Positions 37,170 through 46,218 of a DNA stretch of 64,000 bases are shown here, one piece after another. The stretch spans positions 2,542,001 to 2,606,000 of the forward strand of contig NZ_CP077683.1 of the NCBI RefSeq assembly GCF_019063845.1. Direction: 5' to 3'. The translations under genes were made by a program, and so were the position numbers. Under the pieces are notes generated by a model. That model worked only from the letters and a program-made list of their open reading frames with translations, made no database searches and was not told where the DNA came from. This stretch comes from Geomonas subterranea. GTDB lineage: Bacteria; Desulfobacterota; Desulfuromonadia; Geobacterales; Geobacteraceae. Positions within the stretch are counted from its first letter, which is position 1, and each line of letters starts with the position of its first letter.

Positions 37170-38336
37170 TTACGTGGCCCGCAGCGCCTCCACTATCTTC
37201 ATCCGCGAGGCCCGGAAGGCGGGCAACACCCCGCCCACCAATCCCATGACGGCTGAAAACAACAGCGACTTCCAGACTATGCTGACGTTGAGCGTGAAGG
37301 AAAAGGCCAACTCGGAAAAAGAGGCCCAGTTCATGGTGGAAATGGTTATGAGCTGCATGAAGGAGGCGGCAAACAACCCCAGCAACCCTCCGCACAACCC
37401 GAGCAGGAGCGCCTCGACGATGAACGCGGAGAGGATGCTCTTTCTCTGAAAGCCCAGGGCCCGCAGGGTCCCGATCTCGGTGACCCGGTTGGCGACGGCG
37501 GCGTACATGGTGATGGTCGCCCCGATCACAGCGCCTATGGAGAAGACGACGGTGAGCACGAGCCCCAGGATGCGCAGAAACTTCGCCATGGCCTCGGACT
37601 GGTCCAGGTAGTAGCGGGTCTCCCGCTTCGCCTCGACGGTGAGCCGCGGGTCCGACTCTATCCGCGCCTTGTAGGCGTCAAAGGCGGTGGTGTCGCGCAA
37701 CCGGAATATGATCGAGGAATACACCGGCCGCCTGAACGCCTGCATCATCTGGTCGCGGTCCCCCCAGATCTCGGAGGAGAACCCGGTGGCCCCGGCATCG
37801 AAGACGCCGACGACACGCCAGTCGCGCATCCCGAAACGAAGCGTCTCACCAAGACCGCACCCCTTGAAGCGACGCGACACGCTCTCCCCGGCGATGACCT
37901 CGGCGGAACCGGGCCGCGGCATACGCCCCTCCTTCAGGCGGACGGCAGGGCGCAACTTCAAAGAGGCCGGGTCAATGCCGCGGATGATCACGTTGGAAGG
38001 CTTGTCCCCCACCCGCTTTTTCAGGTTGATCAGGACCACCAGCTCCTTGGCCAGCAGCGGCTCCCCGTCAGCCCCCACGGCGATCTCGGGCTGGCTCTCC
38101 AGCAGGGAAGCCTGGTCCCTCTCCACCGCGCTTTGCACCTCGGAGTTGGAGGATTTCCTGAGCAGCACCACGTTGTCGCTGGATCCGGTCTGCACCAGGG
38201 TCTTTTGCAGCCCCTCGGTCAGCATGAGGGTCGCGGCAAAGACGAAGACGACGAGCCCCATGCCGCTCGCGGTGAGGACGGTGGTGAGGCGCCTGGTCCA
38301 GAGATTGCGGAAGCTGTAGGAGTAGGGAATACCCAT
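37170..38336 (-). CDS. ABC transporter permease, MacB/FtsX type (first permease)
   Basis: 388 residues with the same layout as its neighbour: an N-terminal helix (VLTASGMGLVVFVFAATLML), a large periplasmic domain (residues about 45-260), and three C-terminal helices (LGLVLTVVFSIGAVIGATITMYA, AFIVEALLLGLCGGLLGLFA, SLLFSAVMGLVGGVLPAF). The FtsX motif NRVTEIGTLRALGFQRKSIL is seen. Its ATG is directly next to the stop of the ATPase gene. Two different permeases imply a heterodimeric exporter. Confidence 0.9.
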   Translation of the reverse strand: MGIPYSYSFRNLWTRRLTTVLTASGMGLVVFVFAATLMLTEGLQKTLVQTGSSDNVVLLRKSSNSEVQSAVERDQASLLESQPEIAVGADGEPLLAKELVVLINLKKRVGDKPSNVIIRGIDPASLKLRPAVRLKEGRMPRPGSAEVIAGESVSRRFKGCGLGETLRFGMRDWRVVGVFDAGATGFSSEIWGDRDQMMQAFRRPVYSSIIFRLRDTTAFDAYKARIESDPRLTVEAKRETRYYLDQSEAMAKFLRILGLVLTVVFSIGAVIGATITMYAAVANRVTEIGTLRALGFQRKSILSAFIVEALLLGLCGGLLGLFAASFMQLITISTMNWASFSELAFSFTLNVSIVWKSLLFSAVMGLVGGVLPAFRASRMKIVEALRAT

Positions 38337-39026
38337 CTAGGTCACGCTCAGTTCGCCCTTCTCCAGGTGACGGATGATGTGGGCTTTCTCGGCGGCGCGG
38401 GGGTCGTGGGTCACCATGACCACGGTCTTGCCGAACTCCCGCACCAGGCGGTCCATGAGCTGAAGGATTTCCTCGGCTGAGACACGGTCCAGGTCGCCGG
38501 TGGGCTCGTCCGCCACCAGGATCTCGGGATCGGTGACGATGGCACGGGCGATGGCGACCCGCTGCTGTTGGCCGCCGGAAAGCTGGGATGGGTAGTGGTC
38601 CATCCGGTCGGTGAGCCCGACCACGTCCAGCACCGCCTCGACGTGCTCGCGCCGCTCGCGCCGGTCCAGGTGGGTCAACAAAAGGGGAAGCTCCACGTTC
38701 TCGAAGGCGGTCAGCACCGGGATCAGGTTGTAGAACTGGAAGATGAAGCCGACGCTCCCGGCGCGCCAGCGGGCGAGATCGCTTTCACCAAGCGTCGTTA
38801 TTTCGACGTCGGCAATCTGGATGGAGCCCTCATCGGCGCTGTCGATGCCGGCTATCAGGTTGAGGAGCGTGCTCTTGCCGGAGCCGGAAGGGCCCATGAG
38901 GGCGACGAATTCGCCCCGGGCGATGTCGAAGTTGATACCGGTGAGCACGGGGATGATCTGGGCGCCCCGGCGGTAGGCCTTGGAGAGGTTCCTGATACGG
39001 ACGATCGGCTCGCTCGCTTCGGCCAT
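38337..39026 (-). CDS. ABC transporter ATP-binding protein, LolD/MacB type
   Basis: 229 residues with Walker [14 protein letters not shown] loop [21 protein letters not shown], signature [15 protein letters not shown], Walker [13 protein letters not shown] and the H loop [13 protein letters not shown]. The QFYNLIP stretch and the size are typical of ATPases that drive MacB/LolCDE-type mechanotransmission rather than import. It starts 2 bases after the membrane fusion protein stop. Confidence 0.93.
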   Translation of the reverse strand: MAEASEPIVRIRNLSKAYRRGAQIIPVLTGINFDIARGEFVALMGPSGSGKSTLLNLIAGIDSADEGSIQIADVEITTLGESDLARWRAGSVGFIFQFYNLIPVLTAFENVELPLLLTHLDRRERREHVEAVLDVVGLTDRMDHYPSQLSGGQQQRVAIARAIVTDPEILVADEPTGDLDRVSAEEILQLMDRLVREFGKTVVMVTHDPRAAEKAHIIRHLEKGELSVT

Positions 39027-39028
39027 GG

Positions 39029-40246
39029 CTACTTTTCCGCCGTCTTGACGCGGCTGCCGTCACGCAGCTTGTCCAGGGGCTTCGTGGCGATGCGCTCTCC
39101 GGCCTTGACGCCGGAGGCGACCTGCACCAGGTCGCCCATCTTCCCCCCAAGGACCACCGGGGTCAGCTGCACCCGGTCCTGCACCACCTTGAAGACGTAA
39201 TCCCTGCCGTCGCGGCGGACCACGGCCGTCGGGGACACGGCGACGCGCGGGGTCCCCTCCCCTTGCTTCATCTCGCGCTCCAGGAAGGCGACCTTCGCGC
39301 TCATCTCGGGGAGGATGCGCGTGTCCTTGTCCAGGAAGCGGACTTTCACCATGACGCTCCCCTTGCTGCGGTCGGCCGTGGGGACGATGGTGTAGAGCGC
39401 GCCGCGGAACCGTACGTCCGGCAGGGCATCGAGGAGGATCTCGCACGGCTGCCCCACCTTGACCTTGGCCAGGTTGGTCTCGGATACGTCGGCCTCCACC
39501 TGCAGCGACCCCATGTCGGCCATGGTGACGACGGCAGCCTTGGCGTTGGCAGAGGCGGCAAGCGGCGAGACGATGTCGCCGACATCGGCGTTCTTGGTGA
39601 GCACCACGCCGTCGAAGGGGGCGCGGATCAGCGTGTAGTCAAGGGACGCCTCGGCACCCCGCAGGGCGCTCTGCGCTCCGCTGATGTTGGCCTGGGCCGC
39701 GGCGACTGCGGCGACCGCGCGCTGGTAGCGGGCCTCGGCGGTATCGTAATCCGCCTGGGCGATGATCCCCTGGCCGATCAGCTCCTTCGCCCGTGAGAGA
39801 GCCCGGGCGGCATCCTTTTGCTCCACCCTGGCCTGATCGAGGTTGTCCCGCGCAGCCGAAAGCGTCGCCGAGGCCTGCCCCTTTTCGGCAGCCACATCAC
39901 GGTTTTCGAGCCGAGCCAGAAGTTGCCCCGCCCGCACAACGCTCCCCTCCTCCACCCCGAGCCATTCCAGCCGGCCGGTCGCCTTGGAGGCCACCGCCGC
40001 CTTTCTCTGGGCCACCACGTAGCCGCTCGCGTTCAAAAGGGAGATGGTCTGCGAGGGATAGATGAGGGACACGGTGGCCACTTCCACCTCGACGCTGCGC
40101 CTCGCCGCCACGGTCCAGATCGCCAGCACCAGGGCCAAAAGCACCAGCGCCGTCACGACCTGGGTGCGCCGCTTCTTGCCGGCGCCTCCGGCGGGGGTAT
40201 GGCGTTGCTTGTCGATGGTCAGTCTGTTCAGGTCATCTTGTGCCAT
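39029..40246 (-). CDS. Periplasmic adaptor (membrane fusion protein, HlyD/MacA family)
   Basis: 405 residues. One N-terminal membrane helix (VVTALVLLALVLAIWTVAA) anchors it in the inner membrane. A lipoyl/barrel-sandwich half (SGYVVAQRKAAVASKATGRLEWLGVEEGS) is followed by a coiled-coil hairpin (residues about 115-195), the second lipoyl half (LIRAPFDGVVLTKNADVGDIV), a beta-barrel and a membrane-proximal domain. It links the inner-membrane exporter to an outer-membrane channel, though no TolC-like gene lies nearby. First of the four-gene ABC operon. Confidence 0.9.
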   Translation of the reverse strand: MAQDDLNRLTIDKQRHTPAGGAGKKRRTQVVTALVLLALVLAIWTVAARRSVEVEVATVSLIYPSQTISLLNASGYVVAQRKAAVASKATGRLEWLGVEEGSVVRAGQLLARLENRDVAAEKGQASATLSAARDNLDQARVEQKDAARALSRAKELIGQGIIAQADYDTAEARYQRAVAAVAAAQANISGAQSALRGAEASLDYTLIRAPFDGVVLTKNADVGDIVSPLAASANAKAAVVTMADMGSLQVEADVSETNLAKVKVGQPCEILLDALPDVRFRGALYTIVPTADRSKGSVMVKVRFLDKDTRILPEMSAKVAFLEREMKQGEGTPRVAVSPTAVVRRDGRDYVFKVVQDRVQLTPVVLGGKMGDLVQVASGVKAGERIATKPLDKLRDGSRVKTAEK

Positions 40247-40323
40247 GCACGGTCACCCCGATTAGCGATTTCATAGAAGCGGAAGCTAACACATTTTCGG
40301 ATGGGTGGGAAGTCACAATGAGG

Positions 40324-40605
40324 CTACAGCTCTTCCACCAGCAGGTCGACGATCTGCAGGTCCGGCCGCTCCGACACCAGCCAGTACTCCAGTTCCTGCA
40401 GCAGCTGCCGGGCGCGGGTGGCGCTTGGGGCTACCGTGACGAAGCAGATCTCCGCGTCGGCGGGCTGATCGTTTAGTGCGCTCTCGGAACAGGCGACATT
40501 GAACCTGTTGCGCGCCCGCGCCAGCACGCTCTTCACGATCGCCCTTTTCTCTTTGAGCGTGCGACTGGGCAGTAAAAGTCTCATCTGCAGCAATGCCACG
40601 TGCAT
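40324..40605 (-). CDS. DUF503 family protein (YlxP-like)
   Basis: 93 residues from the ATG at 40605, which follows GGAGGGG; a longer frame is unlikely. It begins MHVALLQMRLLLPSRTLKEKRAIVKSV, the family signature, and continues with ARNRFNVACSESALNDQPADAEICFVTV. DUF503 proteins are small ferredoxin-like-fold proteins often encoded beside ribosome-biogenesis genes (rbfA), which are absent here. Function is not known. Confidence 0.8.
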   Translation of the reverse strand: MHVALLQMRLLLPSRTLKEKRAIVKSVLARARNRFNVACSESALNDQPADAEICFVTVAPSATRARQLLQELEYWLVSERPDLQIVDLLVEEL

Positions 40606-40930
40606 GTTGCCCCTCCTTTGACAAAGACAATGCAGCGATTCTACCACATCGACTTGACACAGAGCACGCCATCCCGCCGCTGACGAACGCCTCCCCCCTC
40701 CCTACCCACCCCCTCCGGGGGCGGGATTCGCTCTCGGGGGCGGGATTCACTCTCGGGGGCGGGAAGTCACTCCCTCCTCTCCGCAGGGCGGGAAGCCATA
40801 AGCCCCTCCCCCCGGAGGGGGAAGTCGGGAGGGGGGAACCGGTATACGACTGACAGGGTGACACAGCGGTGTTGCATATTGTTTTGGCGCGGCAAATTGA
40901 GTACACTGACGCCGCTAAAACGGAGGTGAC
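40606..40930. other. Intergenic region between divergent genes, repeat-filled
   Basis: 325 bases without a gene. The middle holds a GC-rich repeat copy; promoters for the two divergent units are expected near each end, but none matches consensus well. Confidence 0.6.
40690..40845. repeat. GC-rich repeat, copy 3, with a 20-base tandem repeat
   Basis: CCCCCTCC/GGAGGGGG blocks at both ends form an inverted pair. In between, GCGGGATTCGCTCTCGGGGG (40721-40740) is repeated at once with one change and then partially a third time. Confidence 0.6.
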
Positions 40931-42058
40931 ATGAAAAATTTGGTGCTGACTCTACTTGCCGTCCTTGTCCTCGGCGCCCTGACCGGCTGCGCCACCACCT
41001 TGCCTGCCCAGCTCCCCGCGGGGTTCCAGGTGAAACCAGTCGCCCGCGCCGATGCGGGGACCCCGTTCGATGCCTCCCGTAACGGCACCTTCGCCACCGT
41101 GAGCAACGGAAAGGTGGCGCTTACCGATACGCAGGGAAACAGCGTCAACGCGGCCGACGGCGGCGCCAGCGCGCTCAGTTTCTCCCCCGGCGGCGAAAAG
41201 CTCGCCATCGCCCTCCCCGCCGCAGACGCCACGCTGCTGCGCATCGTCAACCGTAGCGGCGGCACCCTGGGTGAAACCAGGATACCGGGGAGGGTCATCT
41301 CCGTCGCCTGGCGTTCCGACCAGGAGGTGCTGGCAGGCGTGCTCAACGTCAGAAAATTCAGCTTCGGCACACAGATGGTCTCGCGGCTCTTCCAGTGGGA
41401 CGGCAGCGCCGCACCCGTCGTCAGCACATTGAACGACGTAACGCTGCGCCCGCAGGTGGCGAAACTGCCGGAACAGCTTCTGTACAACCAGCTCTTCATC
41501 GCCGTCTCCCCCTTCCGTGACGAGATCGCCTTCACCTCGTTGAAGGATCCCCCCCTCTTCATTCCCTATTTGAAGGTTCTGGTCCGCAACCTGGAAACCG
41601 GCGGCGGAAAGGAGGTGGGGCAGGCTCAGCTCGGTGCGGGAAAACTCCTCTACACCCCTGACGGCGAATCGCTGGTGATCGGCGACAAAGAGAACGTCTC
41701 GCACCGAATATCGCTGCCGGATGGAAAGGAATTGGAAAGCTTCCCGGGCGCCGCCATCAACCCCGCCCTCTCCCCGTCCGGAGAGTATCTGCTTCTGGAC
41801 GGCCACCTCTACCGGAAGGGGAAGGAGATCGCCACCTTCCCTGCCGGCTCCAGGGGGAGCTTCCTCCCCGACGGCTCCGGCATCGCGGTGAGTTACCAGG
41901 GACAACTGTTCCTGGTTTCCGGGCTTCACGACGGACCCGCCCCCCCCCTTCCCGCCGACCTGGACCGGGTGCTCAAGCTGCGCCGGCTCCGCAGCCAGGG
42001 GCTGATCACGGACGAGGAATACCGCAAACAACTGGAGCGCAAGGAGCCGACACCATGA
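40931..42058 (+). CDS. Lipoprotein with beta-propeller-like domain and SHOCT-like tail
   Basis: 375 residues. A lipoprotein signal (LLAVLVLGALTGC, Cys at about residue 20) marks an envelope-anchored protein. The body has repeated beta segments such as ALSFSPGGEKLAIALP, KLLYTPDGESLVIGD and INPALSPSGEYLLLDG, the pattern of WD40/TolB-like propeller blades. The end, LKLRRLRSQGLITDEEYRKQ, is a SHOCT-like short helical tail. GGAGGTGAC precedes the ATG. The stop overlaps the start of the cytochrome gene by 4 bases, so the two products are probably made together and may form a complex. Confidence 0.75.
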   Translation: MKNLVLTLLAVLVLGALTGCATTLPAQLPAGFQVKPVARADAGTPFDASRNGTFATVSNGKVALTDTQGNSVNAADGGASALSFSPGGEKLAIALPAADATLLRIVNRSGGTLGETRIPGRVISVAWRSDQEVLAGVLNVRKFSFGTQMVSRLFQWDGSAAPVVSTLNDVTLRPQVAKLPEQLLYNQLFIAVSPFRDEIAFTSLKDPPLFIPYLKVLVRNLETGGGKEVGQAQLGAGKLLYTPDGESLVIGDKENVSHRISLPDGKELESFPGAAINPALSPSGEYLLLDGHLYRKGKEIATFPAGSRGSFLPDGSGIAVSYQGQLFLVSGLHDGPAPPLPADLDRVLKLRRLRSQGLITDEEYRKQLERKEPTP

Positions 42059-43329
42059 TGAAGTCATTGCTCGCCGCGGCGCTCTTGTTGTCTGCGCCGG
42101 TCGCCGCCGGCGCCTCGGAGCCGTGTCTCCCCTGTCATGCCGAAAAAACGCCCGCCGCGGTGGCCCAGTGGCAGGGGAGCGCCCACGCCAGGGCCGGAGT
42201 CGGCTGTGAGAAGTGCCACGGCACCGACCACGACAAGATCGTGAAGGGGGAGGCCAAGGTTGGGATGAAGGTCTGCGCCCCTTGCCACCAGAAAGCGTAC
42301 CAGGAGCATCGCGCCAGCCGTCACGGCATGGGGCTGCACTCCGGGTGGGGGTGCACCAGGAACTTGCCCGCCCGCAAGCCCGGCGAGTGCCGTTTCTGCC
42401 ACCAGGAGGGGGACGAGATGCCGCGCTCGGACGTGCAGTGCGCCCGTTTCCTGAAGCAGTCGCCCGAGATGGGGGAGATCGGCTGCAATTACTGCCACAG
42501 CGTCGAGGACGCCTGCGACTCCTGCCACTCGAAGCACATGACCGATCTGAAGATCGTGCGCGATCCGAACTCCTGCGCCAAGTGCCATATGGGGCCGGAC
42601 CACCCGCAGTGGGAGATGTGGCAGACCTCGCTGCACGGCACGCTGAACGCGAGCAGCGGCAGGAAGAGCGGGCCGGACTGCCAGACCTGCCACATGCCCA
42701 AGGGGACCCATAACGTCTCCATCGGCATCACCATGAATTCCGGCGGCGTCCCCTACCCCGCGGCAAAGGCGGAGACGGCCCGCACCGACATGATCGGCAT
42801 CTGCAGCGACTGCCACGCCCCCGCCTTCGCCAGGCGGGAGCTGGAGCGCGGCGACCTGGTGCGCAGTCAGAGTCTCTCCATCCTGAAGGAGGCGGAGCAC
42901 GTCATCTGGGACCTGAACGACCGGGGACTGCTCGACCCCATGCCGGAGAACCGTCCACCGCACCCCTTGAGCGGGCAGCGCCTGGTGACCGACAGCCAGA
43001 TGCTCTACGAGGACACCTCGCACATCGAGCGGCTCTTCTTCAAGATGAAGAAGTACGACTACGCCCGGACGGTGAAGGGGGCGTACCACCAGAACCCGGC
43101 CTACACCCACTGGTACGGCAACGCCGAGCTGAAGATGGACCTCGTGGACATAAAGAGCGAGGCGAGCCGGTTGAAGGAGCGGGGTGGGAAGAAGGGAGAG
43201 AGTAGACAGGATGCGCAGCCGGGCGCCGAGGCCGAACTGAAGGCGCTGAAGAACAAGTTCGAAAGAGGCGCGCTGAGCGAAGAGGAATACGCGAAGGCGA
43301 AGGGGAAGGTCCTGGAGAAGATGAGATAA
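42055..43329 (+). CDS. Periplasmic multihaem c-type cytochrome, resembling the hydroxylamine oxidoreductase family
   Basis: 424 residues. A signal peptide (MKSLLAAALLLSAPVAAGA) is followed by nine CxxCH haem sites: CLPCH, CEKCH, CAPCH, CRFCH, CNYCH, CDSCH, CAKCH, CQTCH and CSDCH. After the haem part comes a helical region with AYHQNPAYTHWYGNAELK, which resembles the segment of octahaem hydroxylamine oxidoreductases holding the crosslinking Tyr. Family membership is inferred from this motif and the haem spacing; nine sites rather than eight is unusual. The C-terminus (LKNKFERGALSEEEYAKAKGKV) is a SHOCT-like tail, as in the overlapping lipoprotein gene. Possible roles are nitrogen-oxide reduction or general electron transfer. 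Confidence 0.75.
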   Translation: MMKSLLAAALLLSAPVAAGASEPCLPCHAEKTPAAVAQWQGSAHARAGVGCEKCHGTDHDKIVKGEAKVGMKVCAPCHQKAYQEHRASRHGMGLHSGWGCTRNLPARKPGECRFCHQEGDEMPRSDVQCARFLKQSPEMGEIGCNYCHSVEDACDSCHSKHMTDLKIVRDPNSCAKCHMGPDHPQWEMWQTSLHGTLNASSGRKSGPDCQTCHMPKGTHNVSIGITMNSGGVPYPAAKAETARTDMIGICSDCHAPAFARRELERGDLVRSQSLSILKEAEHVIWDLNDRGLLDPMPENRPPHPLSGQRLVTDSQMLYEDTSHIERLFFKMKKYDYARTVKGAYHQNPAYTHWYGNAELKMDLVDIKSEASRLKERGGKKGESRQDAQPGAEAELKALKNKFERGALSEEEYAKAKGKVLEKMR

Positions 43330-43342
43330 AAACCAAACCATT

Positions 43343-43474
43343 GGCCACGGAGAAAATCTGAGGAGTTCTGAGAGAAGCAAAGCGAAAGTGAATCAAAAGA
43401 CTTTGGGGTAACCTTCAAAAGTCTTTACGGTGTTCTCCGATTTTCTCAGATTTTCTCCGTGGCCAATGGGTTTG
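43343..43474. repeat. Palindromic dispersed element, copy 2
   Basis: Starts CCATTGGCCACGGAG and ends CTCCGTGGCCAATGG, with arms extending over about 35 bases (CGGAGAAAATCTGAG and its complement). It lies between the cytochrome gene and rdgC. Confidence 0.8.
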
Positions 43475-43572
43475 CTTTTGGCCTTTTTAACTTGCCCCTC
43501 ACGGGCAAAAGGTGTATCCATGCTGTCCCCACTCTCACGGGGAAAGAAACGCAAAACGAAGGAGAAACATCG

Positions 43573-44766
43573 ATGGGCATCCTCGCCAACACAGTAAGCG
43601 TCTGCCACTTCAAGGTCCAGGGGGATCTCCCGCAGCAGGAAGAACTCCACGCCTGGGTCACCAAACAACTGGCGGCGAACAGGTTCAACCCGATCGACCA
43701 GGGTTCCGAGGAAACGTCGGTCGGCTGGGTGCACCTGGACGACCCCAGGATCGCCGATTTCGACTCACCCGCGGCCTGCTGCCGCGAACACTACTTCATG
43801 TTCACGCTGCGCCGCGACAAACGCGCTGTCCCTTCGGCAGTGCTGAAGGCGCACCTCGAGAAGGCCAAGGAGGAGTTCCTGGCGGAAAACCCGAACTTCA
43901 CCAAGGTCCCCAAACAAAAGCGTGAGGACCTGAAGGAGGCGGTGCATGCCATGCTCCTCTCCCAGACGCTCCCCACCCCGGCCACCTACGACGCGGTATG
44001 GGACACCAAGAGCGGCATCCTCACCTTCAGCTCGCTCTCCCCGAAGGTCATCGAGCTCTTCGAGGAGATGTTCAAGAAGACCTTCGAGGGACTCAGGGTC
44101 TCCGCCTTCCATCCCTACGCCCGCGCGGAGAGCGTGCTGGACGAGGGGAACAAGGTGCTGCTCGCGCAGGCCAACAAGGCCGGCGGCGACAACTACCTGG
44201 AGCTGATCAAGGAAAACCAGTGGCTGGGGACCGATTTCATGCTCTGGCTCATGTACCAGACCATGAACGAGTCCTCCGAGTACAGCGTGAACCAGCCGGG
44301 CGTGCTGCTCGCGCAGGAACCGTTCGTCTCCTACCTGGACGACCGGGTGGTGCTCCTTGGCTCCGGCGAGAACGGCGCGCAGAAGATCACCGTGGCCGGC
44401 CCGCAGGATCACTTCAACGAGGTGAGAAGCGCCCTTTTGAACAAGAAGCAGATCACCGAGGCGACGCTGCACCTGGAGAACGGTGACGACCACTTCAAGC
44501 TGACGCTGAAGGGGGAGCTGTTCCACTTCGCGTCCTTCAAGTCTCCGGCGGTCAAGCTGGAGAAGGACAGCACGGTGGACGAGGCGATGGAGAGGGAGGC
44601 GGTCTTCTTCGAGAGGATGCTGCTGCTTGAGAAAGGGACCCAGCTCTTCGACTCGGTGTTCGCCACCTTCCTGAAGCTGAGGCTGGGGAACCAGTGGGCA
44701 GACGAATCGGCAGCCATCCAGAAATGGCTCAACGTCTGCAGCTTCTGCAACAGCCAACTGGCCTAA
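43573..44766 (+). CDS. rdgC: Recombination-associated protein RdgC
   Basis: 397 residues from the ATG at 43573, which follows AAGGAG; earlier in-frame codons fall in the palindromic repeat. The chain resembles RdgC: MGILANTVSVCHFKVQGD, an early VGWVHLDDPRI segment, the basic VPKQKREDLKEAVHAMLLSQ and TYDAVWDTKSGILTFSS. RdgC forms a ring-shaped dimer that binds DNA and limits RecA action. It is somewhat longer than the E. coli protein (about 300 residues). It stands alone with a terminator behind it. Confidence 0.75.
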   Translation: MGILANTVSVCHFKVQGDLPQQEELHAWVTKQLAANRFNPIDQGSEETSVGWVHLDDPRIADFDSPAACCREHYFMFTLRRDKRAVPSAVLKAHLEKAKEEFLAENPNFTKVPKQKREDLKEAVHAMLLSQTLPTPATYDAVWDTKSGILTFSSLSPKVIELFEEMFKKTFEGLRVSAFHPYARAESVLDEGNKVLLAQANKAGGDNYLELIKENQWLGTDFMLWLMYQTMNESSEYSVNQPGVLLAQEPFVSYLDDRVVLLGSGENGAQKITVAGPQDHFNEVRSALLNKKQITEATLHLENGDDHFKLTLKGELFHFASFKSPAVKLEKDSTVDEAMEREAVFFERMLLLEKGTQLFDSVFATFLKLRLGNQWADESAAIQKWLNVCSFCNSQLA

Positions 44767-44800
44767 CCGCTGCGGCGGAATGGCATCACGGGTAAAGCAA

Positions 44801-44831
44801 AAGGGCGCCGGGGAATCTCCCCTGCGCCCTT
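44801..44831. terminator. Bidirectional terminator between rdgC and mnmA
   Basis: AAGGGCGC-GGGG pairs with CCCC-GCGCCCTT with one internal mismatch. On the minus strand it is followed by TTTTGCTTT; on the plus strand no T run follows. Confidence 0.65.
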
Positions 44832-44928
44832 CGTGCATCCGGAGCGGTAGCCATGGTGCAAATCTGCGGGGCAGCGCAGGGCGAATGATTATTCGCCCCT
44901 ACAGTCCCCAGATACCTGCCGAGGTCGA

Positions 44929-46008
44929 CTACTCCCCTACACGCAGCGCTTTGACGATGCGGCCGCCGCCCACCAACTCGTCTCCCTGGTAGAACACCAC
45001 CGACTGCCCCGGGGTGACCGACTTCTGCGGCTCGACAAAGAAGACCTCGCCCATCCCGTCCCCCAGGATCTTGACGCGGCACTCGATGGGCTGCTGCCGG
45101 TAGCGGATCTTGCAGGTGGTCTCCACGGTTTCCCCCGCGACGGGCACCACCCAGTTCAGATCGCAGGCCAGCAACCCGGGAGCGAACAGCCCGCCGACCT
45201 CGCCGACCACGACCCGGGCCTCGGCCGCATCGATGGCAACCACGTACAGCGGCTCCTTCCACGCGATTCCCAAGCCCCTTCTCTGCCCGATGGTGTAGCG
45301 ATGGGTGCCGTTGTGGCGCCCGAGCACGGTGCCGTTCACATGAACGATCTCGCCGCTTCTCCCGTCCAGCCCGCCCCCCTTTTCCAGGAAGGCGACGTAA
45401 TCGTCGCCGGGGACGAAGCAGATCTCCTGACTGTCGCTTTTTTGCGCCACGGGGATGCCGAAGCCGGCGGCGAGCCTTCTGACCTCGTCCTTGCTCGGCA
45501 TCTCCCCGAGTGGGAATACCACGCGGGACAGTTGCCGCTGGGTGAGGGTGTAGAGGAAGTACGACTGGTCCTTGGCCAGGTAGGCGGCCTTGAGCAGGTG
45601 CCAGGTCCCGCTTCCGTCGACGGCGGTCCGCACATAGTGGCCGGTGGCGAGATAATCGGCGCCCAGTTCCAGCGCCTTGTCCAGCAACAGCCCGAACTTC
45701 ACGTACCTGTTGCAGCGCACGCACGGGTTGGGGGTCTGCCCCGCCACGTACTGGCCCCGGAAATCCTCCATGATGAGGCGGCCGAACTCCTCCTCCAGGT
45801 GAACCTGGTGAAACTCGATGCCGAGATATTCGGCGACGATCTGGGCGTCCCCCTTGGCCTGCGGGTCTTCCCCCTCGCGCCGGAACAGTTTCATGTTGAT
45901 GCCGATGACCTCAGCCCCCTGCTCTTTCAGGAGCGCCGCGACCGTCGATGAGTCCACGCCGCCGCTCATGGCGACGGCTATCTTCTTGCCTTTGTACTCT
46001 GCTGACAT
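44929..46008 (-). CDS. mnmA: tRNA-specific 2-thiouridylase
   Basis: 359 residues from the ATG at 46008, preceded by GGAG; an ATG at 46023 has no site. The PP-loop AMSGGVDSS binds ATP. The two catalytic Cys are in NPCVRCNRYVKFG and SQEICFVPGDDYVAF, and HRYTIGQRRGLGI is a family signature. MnmA puts sulfur at position 2 of the wobble uridine of tRNA-Lys, -Glu and -Gln, taking it from IscS or similar. No IscS gene is adjacent. Confidence 0.95.
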   Translation of the reverse strand: MSAEYKGKKIAVAMSGGVDSSTVAALLKEQGAEVIGINMKLFRREGEDPQAKGDAQIVAEYLGIEFHQVHLEEEFGRLIMEDFRGQYVAGQTPNPCVRCNRYVKFGLLLDKALELGADYLATGHYVRTAVDGSGTWHLLKAAYLAKDQSYFLYTLTQRQLSRVVFPLGEMPSKDEVRRLAAGFGIPVAQKSDSQEICFVPGDDYVAFLEKGGGLDGRSGEIVHVNGTVLGRHNGTHRYTIGQRRGLGIAWKEPLYVVAIDAAEARVVVGEVGGLFAPGLLACDLNWVVPVAGETVETTCKIRYRQQPIECRVKILGDGMGEVFFVEPQKSVTPGQSVVFYQGDELVGGGRIVKALRVGE

Positions 46009-46218
46009 ATCTGCTCCGTTCATGTTGCCGTTCGCTGCGCATCCATAGTTGACCGAATGGCCCGTTCAAGGCAACCTTTTTCTCCTGTCCCCGCGTCCCT
46101 CCATCTGCGCTCTGGATCAACACTTAAGTTCCACGGCCGCCAGCCGATTTCTATTGTTATGGCTTGGCTGCGTAGATTAAACTGTCTCCTGGCCAGAGCC
46201 CGTTAAAGGAGAATCGCC

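Noticed and set aside
37042-43474. Insertion sequences at the two palindromic elements
   Set aside because: About 130 bases long with no transposase frame and no visible target duplication; kept only as dispersed repeats.
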